Assembly (NCBI RefSeq): GCF_006351965.1 | Contig: NZ_CP040932.1 | Span: forward strand, 1,364,001 to 1,428,000 | Length of the DNA: 64,000 nucleotides | DNA from: Oceanicola sp. D3 | GTDB taxonomy: Bacteria; Pseudomonadota; Alphaproteobacteria; Rhodobacterales; Rhodobacteraceae | Direction: 5' to 3' | Shown here: positions 54,001-62,243 of the stretch, piece by piece | How positions within the stretch are numbered: the first letter of the stretch is position 1 | Layout of the letters: each line of letters starts with the position of its first letter | Notes under the pieces: model-generated | The model's input: the letters and a program-made list of their open reading frames with translations, nothing else | What the model was told of the DNA's origin: nothing | Database searches by the model: none | Program-made: the position numbers and the translations under genes

Positions 54001-54845
54001 GCGGCGACCGGCTGGAGAATGTCGGCGGCGCGGGCGGCCTCGGCTTCGAGTGTTGGATAGTCGGGGATGTCGGCATCCCATTCGATCAGGGTTGGGCGGG
54101 GGCCGGAGCGGCGGATGGTGTCGGCATAGAGCTGCCAGACCCGGTCGACCACATGGGCATCGTGGCTGTCGATCAGCAGAGGGTCGCCATGCTCATCGGC
54201 TTGCTCGTCGTGCCCGCCGAGGTGGATCTCGTGGACGGCGGAAAGCGGGAAATGTTCGATATAGTCAAGCGGGTCGCGCTGCTGGTTGGTGCAGGCGACG
54301 TATACGTTGTTGACATCCAACAGTAATCCGCAGCCGGTGCGGCGGGCGATCTCGGCCAGAAAGTCGGTTTCTTCCATCTCGCTTTCGGTGAAGGTGAGGT
54401 AGGTGGAGGGGTTTTCGAGCATCATCGCGCGGCCAATTATGGCCTGAAGCTGGTCAATGTGGTCGCAGACGCGGGTGAGCGTGGCCTCGGTGTAGGGCAG
54501 CGGGAGCAGATCGTTCAGGAAGGCGCCCTCGTGGGTGGACCATGCGAGGTGTTCGGAGAAGCTGGCGGGCTGGAGCCAGTCGCAAAGGTGCTTGAGGCGG
54601 GCGAGATGGTCGGCGTCCAGCGGGGCTTCGCCGCCGATGGATAGGCCAACGCCGTGGACGGAGATGGGAAAGCGCTCGGCAAGGTGGCGGAGCTGGGCCA
54701 GCGGGCGGCCACCGTCGCCCATGTAGTTCTCGGCGTGGATTTCGAGCCAGCTCACGCTGCCCGGGTCATTCACCAAGTCATTGAAATGCTGGGCCTTGTA
54801 GCCAACGCCAACCCCGGCGGGCAGGCGGAAATCTGGTGAGGACAT
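53997..54845 (-). CDS. bufB: DUF692 multinuclear non-haem iron oxidase (BufB/MbnB-like)
   Basis: A 282-residue TIM-barrel enzyme. Metal-ligand motifs are in [63 protein letters not shown] and IEWDAD. Enzymes of this family use iron and O2 to convert Cys residues to oxazolone-thioamide or thiooxazole groups. Here the substrate is the 4-Cys peptide encoded 60 bases upstream. Confidence 0.92.
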   Translation of the reverse strand: MSSPDFRLPAGVGVGYKAQHFNDLVNDPGSVSWLEIHAENYMGDGGRPLAQLRHLAERFPISVHGVGLSIGGEAPLDADHLARLKHLCDWLQPASFSEHLAWSTHEGAFLNDLLPLPYTEATLTRVCDHIDQLQAIIGRAMMLENPSTYLTFTESEMEETDFLAEIARRTGCGLLLDVNNVYVACTNQQRDPLDYIEHFPLSAVHEIHLGGHDEQADEHGDPLLIDSHDAHVVDRVWQLYADTIRRSGPRPTLIEWDADIPDYPTLEAEAARAADILQPVAA

Positions 54846-54872
54846 GGGGCACCTCTGGCAAGGACGAGGGGT

Positions 54873-54898
54873 GCGCCCGGCCCCGTGGAGCCGGGCGC
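54873..54898 (-). promoter_or_regulatory. 9-bp perfect hairpin between bufA and bufB
   Basis: GCGCCCGGC and GCCGGGCGC flank an eight-base loop just after the bufA stop. No T-run follows. It can slow readthrough or stabilise bufA RNA, raising precursor over enzyme. Confidence 0.6.
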
Positions 54899-54905
54899 GA
54901 AGGCT

Positions 54906-55205
54906 TTAGGACTTGGGCAGGTCGCGCTCGAGCGGCTCAAGGGAGCCCATGCGAGCGGTGTCACCCATGGCGGGCAGCTCGATGTCGGCGCAGGTGCCGG
55001 CGGGCACGAGGGTCCAGGCGTTGCCCTGGTAGTCCACGGTCGAGGTGCCCTTGCAGGTGGTGCCGGGGCCGGCGGCGCAGTCGTTTTCGCCAGCCATGGA
55101 AACGCCGTAGCACTTTTCCTGCTCTTGCGCGGAGGCGGTGTGAGCGGCGGTCATGGCAGCGGCGACCGAAGCGGCAACGGCGAGGGTTTTGACGGTTTTG
55201 GACAT
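54906..55205 (-). CDS. bufA: DUF2282 bufferin precursor
   Basis: A 99-residue exported peptide. The signal sequence ([20 protein letters not shown], cut near ASAQ-EQ) is followed by [26 protein letters not shown] and PAGTC. The four Cys are residues 32, 43, 51 and 72, the pattern of copper-binding bufferin precursors. The two central Cys are the expected sites of oxidative change by the DUF692 enzyme. The predicted site of action is copper binding in the periplasm. Confidence 0.9.
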   Translation of the reverse strand: MSKTVKTLAVAASVAAAMTAAHTASAQEQEKCYGVSMAGENDCAAGPGTTCKGTSTVDYQGNAWTLVPAGTCADIELPAMGDTARMGSLEPLERDLPKS

Positions 55206-55249
55206 GGGTATCCCCTTGGGTTGGTTTGGTTTTTCACGGTGTATCGTGG

Positions 55250-55277
55250 CCCCGGGTCATCCATCCGGGGATGTCAA
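55250..55277 (-). promoter_or_regulatory. possible bufA promoter/operator
   Basis: On the minus strand TTGACA (55272-55277) stands 67 bases before the bufA start. It is followed by CCCCGG-N9-CCGGGG (55250-55270), an inverted repeat that could be an operator. No convincing -10 box is visible at the usual distance, so a non-housekeeping sigma factor may be used. Confidence 0.35.
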
Positions 55278-55431
55278 AAAGCTAGTCGCTGCGGGTGATC
55301 ACGCGCCATTGACAGGCCTGTGAACACACGGGGCCGTTATGTGGGGCATGGGTTTTTGCGGTGCAGAAAAATTGGCTCAAACGGCTAAGGCGTTGAAAAT
55401 TTGGAGTTAAGATCGTGAGGTGCTTGCGGTG

Positions 55432-55485
55432 TTTTGTAACATTCGCCCCCACAAAGCCGTGAGGGGCCGACATATGGTTACAAAA
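55432..55485. promoter_or_regulatory. TTTTGTAAC/GTTACAAAA inverted pair
   Basis: TTTTGTAAC (55432-55440) and GTTACAAAA (55477-55485) are exact inverted copies 36 bases apart, in the bufA-thrS gap. Both arms contain GTAAC, a core seen in some ECF sigma -35 boxes, so a pair of sites is possible. The remainder of 55206-55539 has no gene. Confidence 0.4.
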
Positions 55486-55489
55486 TGAA

Positions 55490-55520
55490 AGCGCCGCCCG
55501 GCGGGGTGCGGGGCGGCGCT
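55490..55520 (-). terminator. intrinsic terminator of thrS
   Basis: On the minus strand AGCGCCGCCC and GGGCGGCGCT pair perfectly across an 11-base loop and are followed by TTTCATTTTG, 20 bases after the thrS stop. Confidence 0.75.
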
Positions 55521-55539
55521 CACGTGGCTGTCAGGGATG

Positions 55540-57522
55540 TTACGCCAGATCGGGGGGCGTGGCCTCGGCGGCGAGGCTTGCGATGATATCCGCAAGGCTT
55601 TGAACCGAGGTCTGTTTTTCGCCAAGGCGGCGGACAGAAACGGTGCGCTCTTCCACCTCGCGGCCCCCGCAGGCGAGGATGACGGGCACCTTGCCGACCG
55701 AGTGCTCGCGGACCTTGTAGTTGATCTTTTCGTTGCGAATGTCGGCCTCGGCGCGGATGCCCTTGGCCTGCAGCTCGGCGACGACCTCGTTGACGTAATC
55801 ATCGGCCTCCGAGGTGATGGAGGCGACGACAACCTGCCGGGGGGCGAGCCAGAACGGCAGCTTGCCTTCCCAGTTTTCGATCAGGATGCCGATGAACCGC
55901 TCGAAGCTGCCAAGGCAGGCGCGGTGCAGCATGAAGGGGCGGTGCTTGTCGCCGTCTTGCCCGATGTAGCCCGCGCCGAGGCGTTCGGGCAGGTTCGGGT
56001 CCACCTGGAAGGTGCCGCATTGCCAGACCCGGCCGATGGCGTCGGTCAGGTAGAAGTCGAGCTTGGGGCCGTAGAAGGCACCGTCGCCCGGCTCAAGCGT
56101 GTAGTCGCGGCCCACGGCCTTGATGGCGCCTTCGAGGGCGTTCTCGACATAATCCCAGCTCTCTTCGGAGCCGACGCGCTTTTCAGGCCGGGTGGCGAAC
56201 TTGATTTCGAAGTTGTCGAAGCCAAGCTCGCGGTAGATTTCGGCGGTGAAGTCGATGAAGCGGGCGCATTCTTCCTGAATCTGCTCCTCGGTGCAGAAGA
56301 TATGCGCGTCATCCTGCGTGAAGCCGCGCACCCGCATGATGCCGTGGAGCGCGCCAGAGGGCTCGAAGCGGGCGCAGGAGCCAAACTCGGCCAGCCGCAG
56401 TGGCAGGTCACGGTAGCTCTTGAGGCCTTGGTTGAAGACCTGCACGTGGCAGGGGCAGTTCATCGGCTTCAGCGCGTTGATGCGGGTCTGGTCCTTGTTC
56501 TTGGCCTTGGTCGCATCGTCGTTCTCGCCATCGCGGCTTTCGTCGACTTCGACGAGGAACATGTGGTGCTGGTACTTTTCCCAGTGGCCGGAGGCCTCCC
56601 AGAGCTTGCGGTCGACCACTTGGGGCGTGTTGATCTCGCGGTAGCCGCCGGCGCGCTGCTTGCGGCGCATGTAGTCTTGCAGGGCGGTGTAGATCGTCCA
56701 GCCGTTGGGGTGCCAGAAGACCTGGCCGGGGGCCTCTTCCTGCATGTGGAAGAGGTCCATCTCGCGCCCGAGGCGGCGGTGGTCGCGCTTTTCGGCCTCT
56801 TCGAGGAAGGTGAGATGGGCCTTCAGGTCTTCGCGGTTCTTGAAGGCGACGCCGTAGATGCGCTGGAGCATCTGGCGGCTGCTGTCGCCGCGCCAGTAGG
56901 CCCCGGCGACGCTCATCAGCTTGAAGGCATCGGCCGGAAGCTGGCCGGTGTGCTGGAGGTGGGGGCCGCGGCAGAGATCCTGCCAGTCGCCGTGCCAATA
57001 CATCCGCAGCGGCTCATCGCCCGGGATCGCCTCGATCAGCTCAACCTTGTAGGGCTCGTTGTTGGCTTCGTAATGCGCCACGGCCTTGTCGCGCGGCCAG
57101 ACCTCGGTGCGGACCGGATCGCGCTTGTTGATGATTTCCTTCATCTTCTTTTCGATCTGGCCGAGATCTTCGGGGGTGAAGGGTTCGGCGCGATCGAAGT
57201 CGTAATACCAGCCGTTCTCGATCACCGGGCCGATGGTGACCTTTACATCGGGCCAGAGCGCCTGCACGGCGCGGGCCATGACGTGGGCGAAGTCGTGGCG
57301 GATGAGCTCCAGCGCGGGGGCGTCATCCTTCATGGTGTTGATGGCGATCTGGGCATCGGCCTCGATCGGCCATGCGAGATCATGGTGCTTGCCGTCGACC
57401 ATGGCGGAGATGGCGGATTTGGCGAGGGATTTGGAGATGGAGGCGGCAACTTCGGCGGGGGTGACTCCGGCCTCGTAGTCGCGTGCATTGCCATCGGGGA
57501 AGGTGAGAGAGATTTGGGCCAT
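55540..57522 (-). CDS. thrS: threonyl-tRNA synthetase
   Basis: A 660-residue class II synthetase. Start [19 protein letters not shown] at 57522 after GAGGAGAGCC; the longer frame is rejected. TGS domain ~1-60, editing domain with [12 protein letters not shown] and the CRGPH zinc pocket, class II motifs in the core ([10 protein letters not shown] zinc Cys; [45 protein letters not shown]), then the anticodon-binding domain. A Lys/Asp-rich insertion before the MNCPCH motif ([12 protein letters not shown]) is a local feature of this lineage, as far as I can judge. Confidence 0.96.
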   Translation of the reverse strand: MAQISLTFPDGNARDYEAGVTPAEVAASISKSLAKSAISAMVDGKHHDLAWPIEADAQIAINTMKDDAPALELIRHDFAHVMARAVQALWPDVKVTIGPVIENGWYYDFDRAEPFTPEDLGQIEKKMKEIINKRDPVRTEVWPRDKAVAHYEANNEPYKVELIEAIPGDEPLRMYWHGDWQDLCRGPHLQHTGQLPADAFKLMSVAGAYWRGDSSRQMLQRIYGVAFKNREDLKAHLTFLEEAEKRDHRRLGREMDLFHMQEEAPGQVFWHPNGWTIYTALQDYMRRKQRAGGYREINTPQVVDRKLWEASGHWEKYQHHMFLVEVDESRDGENDDATKAKNKDQTRINALKPMNCPCHVQVFNQGLKSYRDLPLRLAEFGSCARFEPSGALHGIMRVRGFTQDDAHIFCTEEQIQEECARFIDFTAEIYRELGFDNFEIKFATRPEKRVGSEESWDYVENALEGAIKAVGRDYTLEPGDGAFYGPKLDFYLTDAIGRVWQCGTFQVDPNLPERLGAGYIGQDGDKHRPFMLHRACLGSFERFIGILIENWEGKLPFWLAPRQVVVASITSEADDYVNEVVAELQAKGIRAEADIRNEKINYKVREHSVGKVPVILACGGREVEERTVSVRRLGEKQTSVQSLADIIASLAAEATPPDLA

Positions 57523-57640
57523 ATCGGCTCTCCTCGTCGGTTTGGCGCCCACGGAACGCCCGGTTGCGGGTTATGTCGTGGGGGTTCTTTGGCGGGCGTT
57601 GCGGGCAGTGTCAACTGCCGGGCCGGTGGCGCGGGCGGGA

Positions 57641-57670
57641 TTGAGTATTTTTGGCAAGAAAATGAACCGG
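57641..57670 (+). repeat. GGAGTATTT / GCAAGAAAATGAA intergenic repeat, copy 3
   Basis: TTGAGTATTTTTGGCAAGAA then AATGAACCGG, near-identical in its second half to copies at 4431 and 43417. It lies 26 bases before the MFS gene start. Confidence 0.75.
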
Positions 57671-57695
57671 CGGGGCGTTGGGGCGTATAGCTTGC

Positions 57696-58967
57696 ATGGC
57701 AATTGCAGACCGGGCGTTTGAGACGCTGACAGAGGATGGCCCGGAGCGGGCCGAGGATATCACGCAGGAAGCGCGGGAGGCGGAGGCGGGAAACTTCTTT
57801 CGCCACGCGGCGTCGCTGTCGCTCTCGAAGCTGGCGGATGGATTGATTGACCCGAAACTGGTGCTGAGCTGGCTGATGGGCGCGCTGGGTGCACCGGCGG
57901 CGTTGACGGGCCTGCTGGTGCCGGTGCGCGAGGCCGGGGCGTTGGTGCCGCAGCTTTTCACCGCGGCGCGAATCCGGGCGATGGGGCGGCGCAAGTGGGC
58001 TTGGGCTGGCGGCGCGGCGGGGCAGGGCGTGGCGGCGCTGGTGATTTTGGCGGCGGCGCTTTTGCTGGAAGGCTGGGCGGCAGGCGTAGTGATTGTAGCG
58101 GCGCTGGCGGTTTTGGCGGTGGCGCGCAGCGTGTGCTCGGTGAGCTACAAGGATGTTCTGGGCAAGACGGTGGACAAGCCGCGCCGGGGCACGGTGACGG
58201 GCTTTGCGGCCTCTCTTGCCTCGGCGGGGGTGCTGCTGTTTGCGGGCCTACTGATGCTGGGGCTGCTTGAAAGATTTCAACTTGTGGCCGGTGCGATTGC
58301 GCTGGCAGGGGCGGCCTGGCTGGGGGCGGCTTGCATATTTGCGACAATTCGCGAGGAGGACCGGCCCGGCGATGCCGAAGGCGAGGCGACTGGTTTGGGG
58401 CAGTTGGTGCTGCTGCGGGAGGATGCCGACCTGCGCCGCTTCGTGCTGGCCCGGGTGCTGCTTTTGCCCACCGCGCTTGCGCCGCCCTACCTGGTGATGC
58501 TGGCCGGGCAGGCAGGGGATGACCGCTGGGGTGCCTTGGGCGCGATGCTGGCGGCCTCGGCGCTGGCAGGGCTGATCTCGGGCTGGATCTGGGGGCGGCT
58601 GGCGGACCGGTCCTCACGGCTGGTGCTGGCGATTTCGGGCGCGGTGGCGGCGGGCTTTCTGGCGGCGGCGGTGCTGCTTGCGGGCGCGATGGGCACGGCA
58701 TGGGCAGCGCCACTGGTGCTGTTTGGCCTTATGGTGAGCTATCGCGGCGTGCGCGTCGGGCGCTCGACCTATCTTGTGAACCTTGCGCCGGAGGCGCAGC
58801 GGGCGAGCTACACGGCGGTGGCCAACACCACCGTGGGCGTGGCGCTGCTGTGTGGCGGCGCCTTTGGCGTGCTGGCCTCGGTGACGGGGCCGGGGGTGGT
58901 GCTGGCGGTCTTTGCCGTGATCGCCGCCGGGGGGGCGGCGCTGGCCTTTGCGATGAAGGAGGTCTGA
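57696..58967 (+). CDS. MFS-type transporter
   Basis: A 423-residue protein with about twelve membrane helices and a soluble N-terminal ~35 residues. MFS traits include SKLADGLIDPKLVLSWLMGALGAP near helix 1 and the RGVRVGRSTYLVNL segment near helix 10, with charged loop 8-9 (WGRLADRSSRLVLA). No sugar, drug or siderophore signature stands out, so the substrate is unknown. Confidence 0.85.
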   Translation: MAIADRAFETLTEDGPERAEDITQEAREAEAGNFFRHAASLSLSKLADGLIDPKLVLSWLMGALGAPAALTGLLVPVREAGALVPQLFTAARIRAMGRRKWAWAGGAAGQGVAALVILAAALLLEGWAAGVVIVAALAVLAVARSVCSVSYKDVLGKTVDKPRRGTVTGFAASLASAGVLLFAGLLMLGLLERFQLVAGAIALAGAAWLGAACIFATIREEDRPGDAEGEATGLGQLVLLREDADLRRFVLARVLLLPTALAPPYLVMLAGQAGDDRWGALGAMLAASALAGLISGWIWGRLADRSSRLVLAISGAVAAGFLAAAVLLAGAMGTAWAAPLVLFGLMVSYRGVRVGRSTYLVNLAPEAQRASYTAVANTTVGVALLCGGAFGVLASVTGPGVVLAVFAVIAAGGAALAFAMKEV

Positions 58968-58972
58968 GGAAA

Positions 58973-58995
58973 GGTGGGCAGATTGCCCACCCTAC
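58973..58995. repeat. 23-bp GTGGGCA/TGCCCAC palindrome, copy 3
   Basis: Identical to the copies at 30257 and 48862. It sits between the ends of the convergent MFS and valS genes, one base from the valS stop, so a shared terminator role is possible. Confidence 0.85.
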
Positions 58996-58996
58996 A

Positions 58997-61900
58997 TCAT
59001 CCGATCTCTGCGAGGCGAGCGAGGGCCTCTTTCAACTTGGCTTCTTCTTCCTGCCGCTCGGCGAGGTTGGCTTGCGCCTCCTCGACCACCTCGGGCGGAG
59101 CGTTTTCGGCGAACTTGGGGTTTTTCAACCGCCCGTTCAACCCGCCGATTTCCTTGGCGAGTTTGCCGAGGGTCTTTTCAAGCCGGGCCTTCTCTTCATC
59201 AATGTCGATGAGGTCGGCGACGGGGAGGCCGAAGGTGCCGCCGGAGACGGCGATGGTGATGGCGCCTTTGGGCATCTCGTCGGCCTTTGTGAGCGACTCG
59301 ACGCGGGCAAGGCGCTTGATGAGGGCCTCGTTGTTGGCATAGGCCGTTTCGCCCTCGGGGGTGAGGGACACCTGGATCAGCGGCACATGCAGGCCGGCGG
59401 GCACGTGCATTTGGGCGCGTGCCGAGCGGATGGCCTCGATCAGGGAGATGACCCAGTTGACCTCGGTGTCAGCCTGCGCGTCGATCAGCTCGGGGCCGTA
59501 TTCGGGCCATTCGGCGTGCATCACGAAGCCTTCGTGGCCTTTTTCGGCCCAGAGTTCCTCGGTGATGAAGGGCATGATCGGGTGGAGGAGGATGAGCACC
59601 TGATCGAGCGCCCAGGACATGGTTTCGCGGGTTTCGTCGGCCGCGTCGGTGTCGAACAGCGGCTTGGAGAACTCGATGTACCAGTCGCAGAAGGTGCCCC
59701 ATGTGAAGCTGTAGAGCGCCTGCGCGGCATCGTTGAAGCGATAGTTTTGCAGGGCGTCATCTACGGCTGCGCGGGTTTTGGCCAGCTCTCCGATGATCCA
59801 GCGGTTGACGGTGGATTGCGGCTGCGGGGTGCCTTGGGGCTTTGCCTCGAAAACGCCGTTCATCTCGGCGAAGCGGGCGGCGTTCCAGAGCTTGGTGCCG
59901 AAGTTGCGGTAGCCGGCGATGCGCTGGGTGTCGAGCTTGAGGACGCCGCCGAGGGCGGCCATGGCGGCGGAAGAGAAGCGCAGGGCGTCGGCGCCGTATT
60001 CACCGATGATCTCCAGCGGGTCGATCACGTTGCCGACCGACTTGGACATCTTCTTGCCCTTGGCGTCGCGCACGAGGCCGTGGAGGTAGACCTCGGTGAA
60101 GGGGACTTCGCCCACGACGGCAAGCTGCATCATCATCATCCGGGCGACCCAGAAGAAGAGGATATCCTGCCCGGTGACGAGGGTGGAGGTGGGGAAATAC
60201 TTCGCCAGCTCAGGGGTTTGCTCGGGCCAGCCGAGCGTGCCGATGGGCCAGAGGCCGGAGGAGAACCATGTGTCGAGCACGTCCGGGTCGCGCCAGACGG
60301 GGTAGGTCAGCACGGTGGGATCCTGGCTGACGTTGTATTCGGCCAGCGAGGCGGCGAGCACGTCTATCGCCTCGGCGCGGCCCGCGACTTCGACGATGCG
60401 GGCGTTGCTGATGGGGGTGGGCGTGTCGGCCAGCTCGCCTTTGAACTTGTGGGTGACGGTGGCGATGTCGGCGGCGCAGTGGTGCACGGTGCCGGTGTGG
60501 ACCATGCCCTCGGTGAGCAGGCGCATCAGCTCGACATGATCGAGCGCGCCATCGTTCTCGTCATCCTTGAAGTCGGGCGCGGAGAGGTCGAGCCCATACC
60601 AGACCGGAATCTGGTGGCCCCACCAGAGCTGGCGGGAGATGCACCAGGGTTCGATGTTGTCGAGCCAGTGGTAGTAGGTCTTTTCGCCCGACTCGGGGAG
60701 GATTTTGACCTTGCCGCCGCGCACCGCGTCGAGCGCAGGGCCGACGATCTTTTCGGCGTCGACGAACCACTGGTCGGTGAGCATGGGCTCGATGACGACC
60801 TTGGAGCGGTCGCCGAAGGGCTGCATGATCGGCTTGTTCTCGACGTAGGGCATCATGCCGCCGTCAAAGCAGGTTTCGCCCTCGTCATCCGGCGGGGCGG
60901 GGACCATGACGGCGAGGCCTTCGTCGGTGATCTGGGCGACGACCTTCTTTCGGGCCTCGAAGCGGTCGAGGCCGCGCAGGTCATCGGGCACGAGGTTGAG
61001 GGTGTCGACCTCGGCTTCGGTGAACGCCGCGCCATTGGCGATGGCTTGCGCGCGGGTGGCGCAGGTGGCGTAATCCTCGCCGTCGTCGCGCAGGTTCGCC
61101 TTGGTGTCCATCAGGCGGTAGAGCGGGATGTTGTTGCGGGTGGCGACGCCGTAGTCGTTGAAGTCATGCGCGCCGGTGATCTTGACCGCGCCGGAGCCGA
61201 AGGTTGGGTCGGGGTATTCGTCGGTGATGATCGGGATCAGGCGGCGGTGCTCTTTGGGGCCGACCGGGATTTCGCAGAGTTTTCCGACGATTGGGGCGTA
61301 ACGTTCATCGGAGGGGTGAACGGCCACGGCACCGTCGCCCAGCATGGTTTCGGGCCGCGTGGTGGCGATGGAAATGTAGTCGCGGGTTTCGCGGAGGATG
61401 ATGTTTCCGTCTTCGTCCTTCTCGACGTATTCGTAGGTTTCGCCCCCGGCGAGCGGGTATTTGAAGTGCCACATGTGGCCGGGGGTTTCGATGTTTTCGA
61501 CCTCAAGATCGGAGATCGCGGTTTCGAAATGCGGATCCCAGTTCACGAGGCGTTTGCCGCGATAGATCAGGCCCTTTTCGTACATGTCGACGAAGACCTT
61601 GATGACGGCATCGTGGAAGTTGGGTGCGCCTTGGCCGGCGTCCGGGTCACCCGCCGCGCCGCCCATGGTGAAGGCCTCGCGGGACCAGTCGCAGGAGGCG
61701 CCGAGGCGCTTGAGCTGGCCGATGATGGTGCCGCGCGAGGCGACCTTTTGCTGCCAGACGCGCTCAAGAAACTTTTCGCGGCCCATCTCGGCGCGGGTCG
61801 GCTCGCCGTTGGCGGCCATCTCGCGCTCGGTGACCATTTGCGTGGCGATGCCTGCGTGGTCGGTGCCGGGCTGCCAGAGCGTGTCAAACCCGCGCATGCG

Positions 61901-62107
61901 GTGCCAGCGGATGAGAATATCCTGCAACGTGTTGTTGAAGGCGTGGCCCATGTGGAGCGAGCCTGTCACGTTGGGGGGCGGGATCATGATGGAATAGGTC
62001 TCGGGGCGGCGCGCGGCGACACCGGCGGCGAAGGCGCCTGCCTTCTCCCATGCCGCGTAGATGCGGCCCTCGGCTTCGCTTGCGTCGAACGTCTTTTCCA
62101 TTGCCAT
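58997..62107 (-). CDS. valS: valyl-tRNA synthetase
   Basis: A 1036-residue class I synthetase. Signature [13 protein letters not shown] (HMGH, residues 52-55) binds ATP; the KMSKS loop is near residue 685 ([14 protein letters not shown]). Editing domain between them ([19 protein letters not shown]). A C-terminal coiled coil ([32 protein letters not shown]) packs on tRNA. Start at 62107 (MAMEK); a nearby in-frame ATG gives MEKTF. Confidence 0.97.
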   Translation of the reverse strand: MAMEKTFDASEAEGRIYAAWEKAGAFAAGVAARRPETYSIMIPPPNVTGSLHMGHAFNNTLQDILIRWHRMRGFDTLWQPGTDHAGIATQMVTEREMAANGEPTRAEMGREKFLERVWQQKVASRGTIIGQLKRLGASCDWSREAFTMGGAAGDPDAGQGAPNFHDAVIKVFVDMYEKGLIYRGKRLVNWDPHFETAISDLEVENIETPGHMWHFKYPLAGGETYEYVEKDEDGNIILRETRDYISIATTRPETMLGDGAVAVHPSDERYAPIVGKLCEIPVGPKEHRRLIPIITDEYPDPTFGSGAVKITGAHDFNDYGVATRNNIPLYRLMDTKANLRDDGEDYATCATRAQAIANGAAFTEAEVDTLNLVPDDLRGLDRFEARKKVVAQITDEGLAVMVPAPPDDEGETCFDGGMMPYVENKPIMQPFGDRSKVVIEPMLTDQWFVDAEKIVGPALDAVRGGKVKILPESGEKTYYHWLDNIEPWCISRQLWWGHQIPVWYGLDLSAPDFKDDENDGALDHVELMRLLTEGMVHTGTVHHCAADIATVTHKFKGELADTPTPISNARIVEVAGRAEAIDVLAASLAEYNVSQDPTVLTYPVWRDPDVLDTWFSSGLWPIGTLGWPEQTPELAKYFPTSTLVTGQDILFFWVARMMMMQLAVVGEVPFTEVYLHGLVRDAKGKKMSKSVGNVIDPLEIIGEYGADALRFSSAAMAALGGVLKLDTQRIAGYRNFGTKLWNAARFAEMNGVFEAKPQGTPQPQSTVNRWIIGELAKTRAAVDDALQNYRFNDAAQALYSFTWGTFCDWYIEFSKPLFDTDAADETRETMSWALDQVLILLHPIMPFITEELWAEKGHEGFVMHAEWPEYGPELIDAQADTEVNWVISLIEAIRSARAQMHVPAGLHVPLIQVSLTPEGETAYANNEALIKRLARVESLTKADEMPKGAITIAVSGGTFGLPVADLIDIDEEKARLEKTLGKLAKEIGGLNGRLKNPKFAENAPPEVVEEAQANLAERQEEEAKLKEALARLAEIG

Positions 62108-62243
62108 GTCGGCTCTCCGGCTCATGCTTTGCTTGGGGCGAGGGGATACCTCTTTGGCGGGGAGAGGGAAAGCCCGCGCTGGCTCTGGACAGTGCGGCCA
62201 TGAAGGCTAGTGTCTCACGGACCAGCGAAGAGGAGTCAGCAGC

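Noticed and set aside
55537-57690. 717-codon plus-strand open frame opposite thrS
   Set aside because: Shadow of thrS, with no family features.
58700-62203. 1167-codon plus-strand open frame opposite valS
   Set aside because: It is antisense to valS, which has all class I motifs. High-GC codon bias opens the opposite frame; its Gly/Val/Asp-rich composition is not protein-like.
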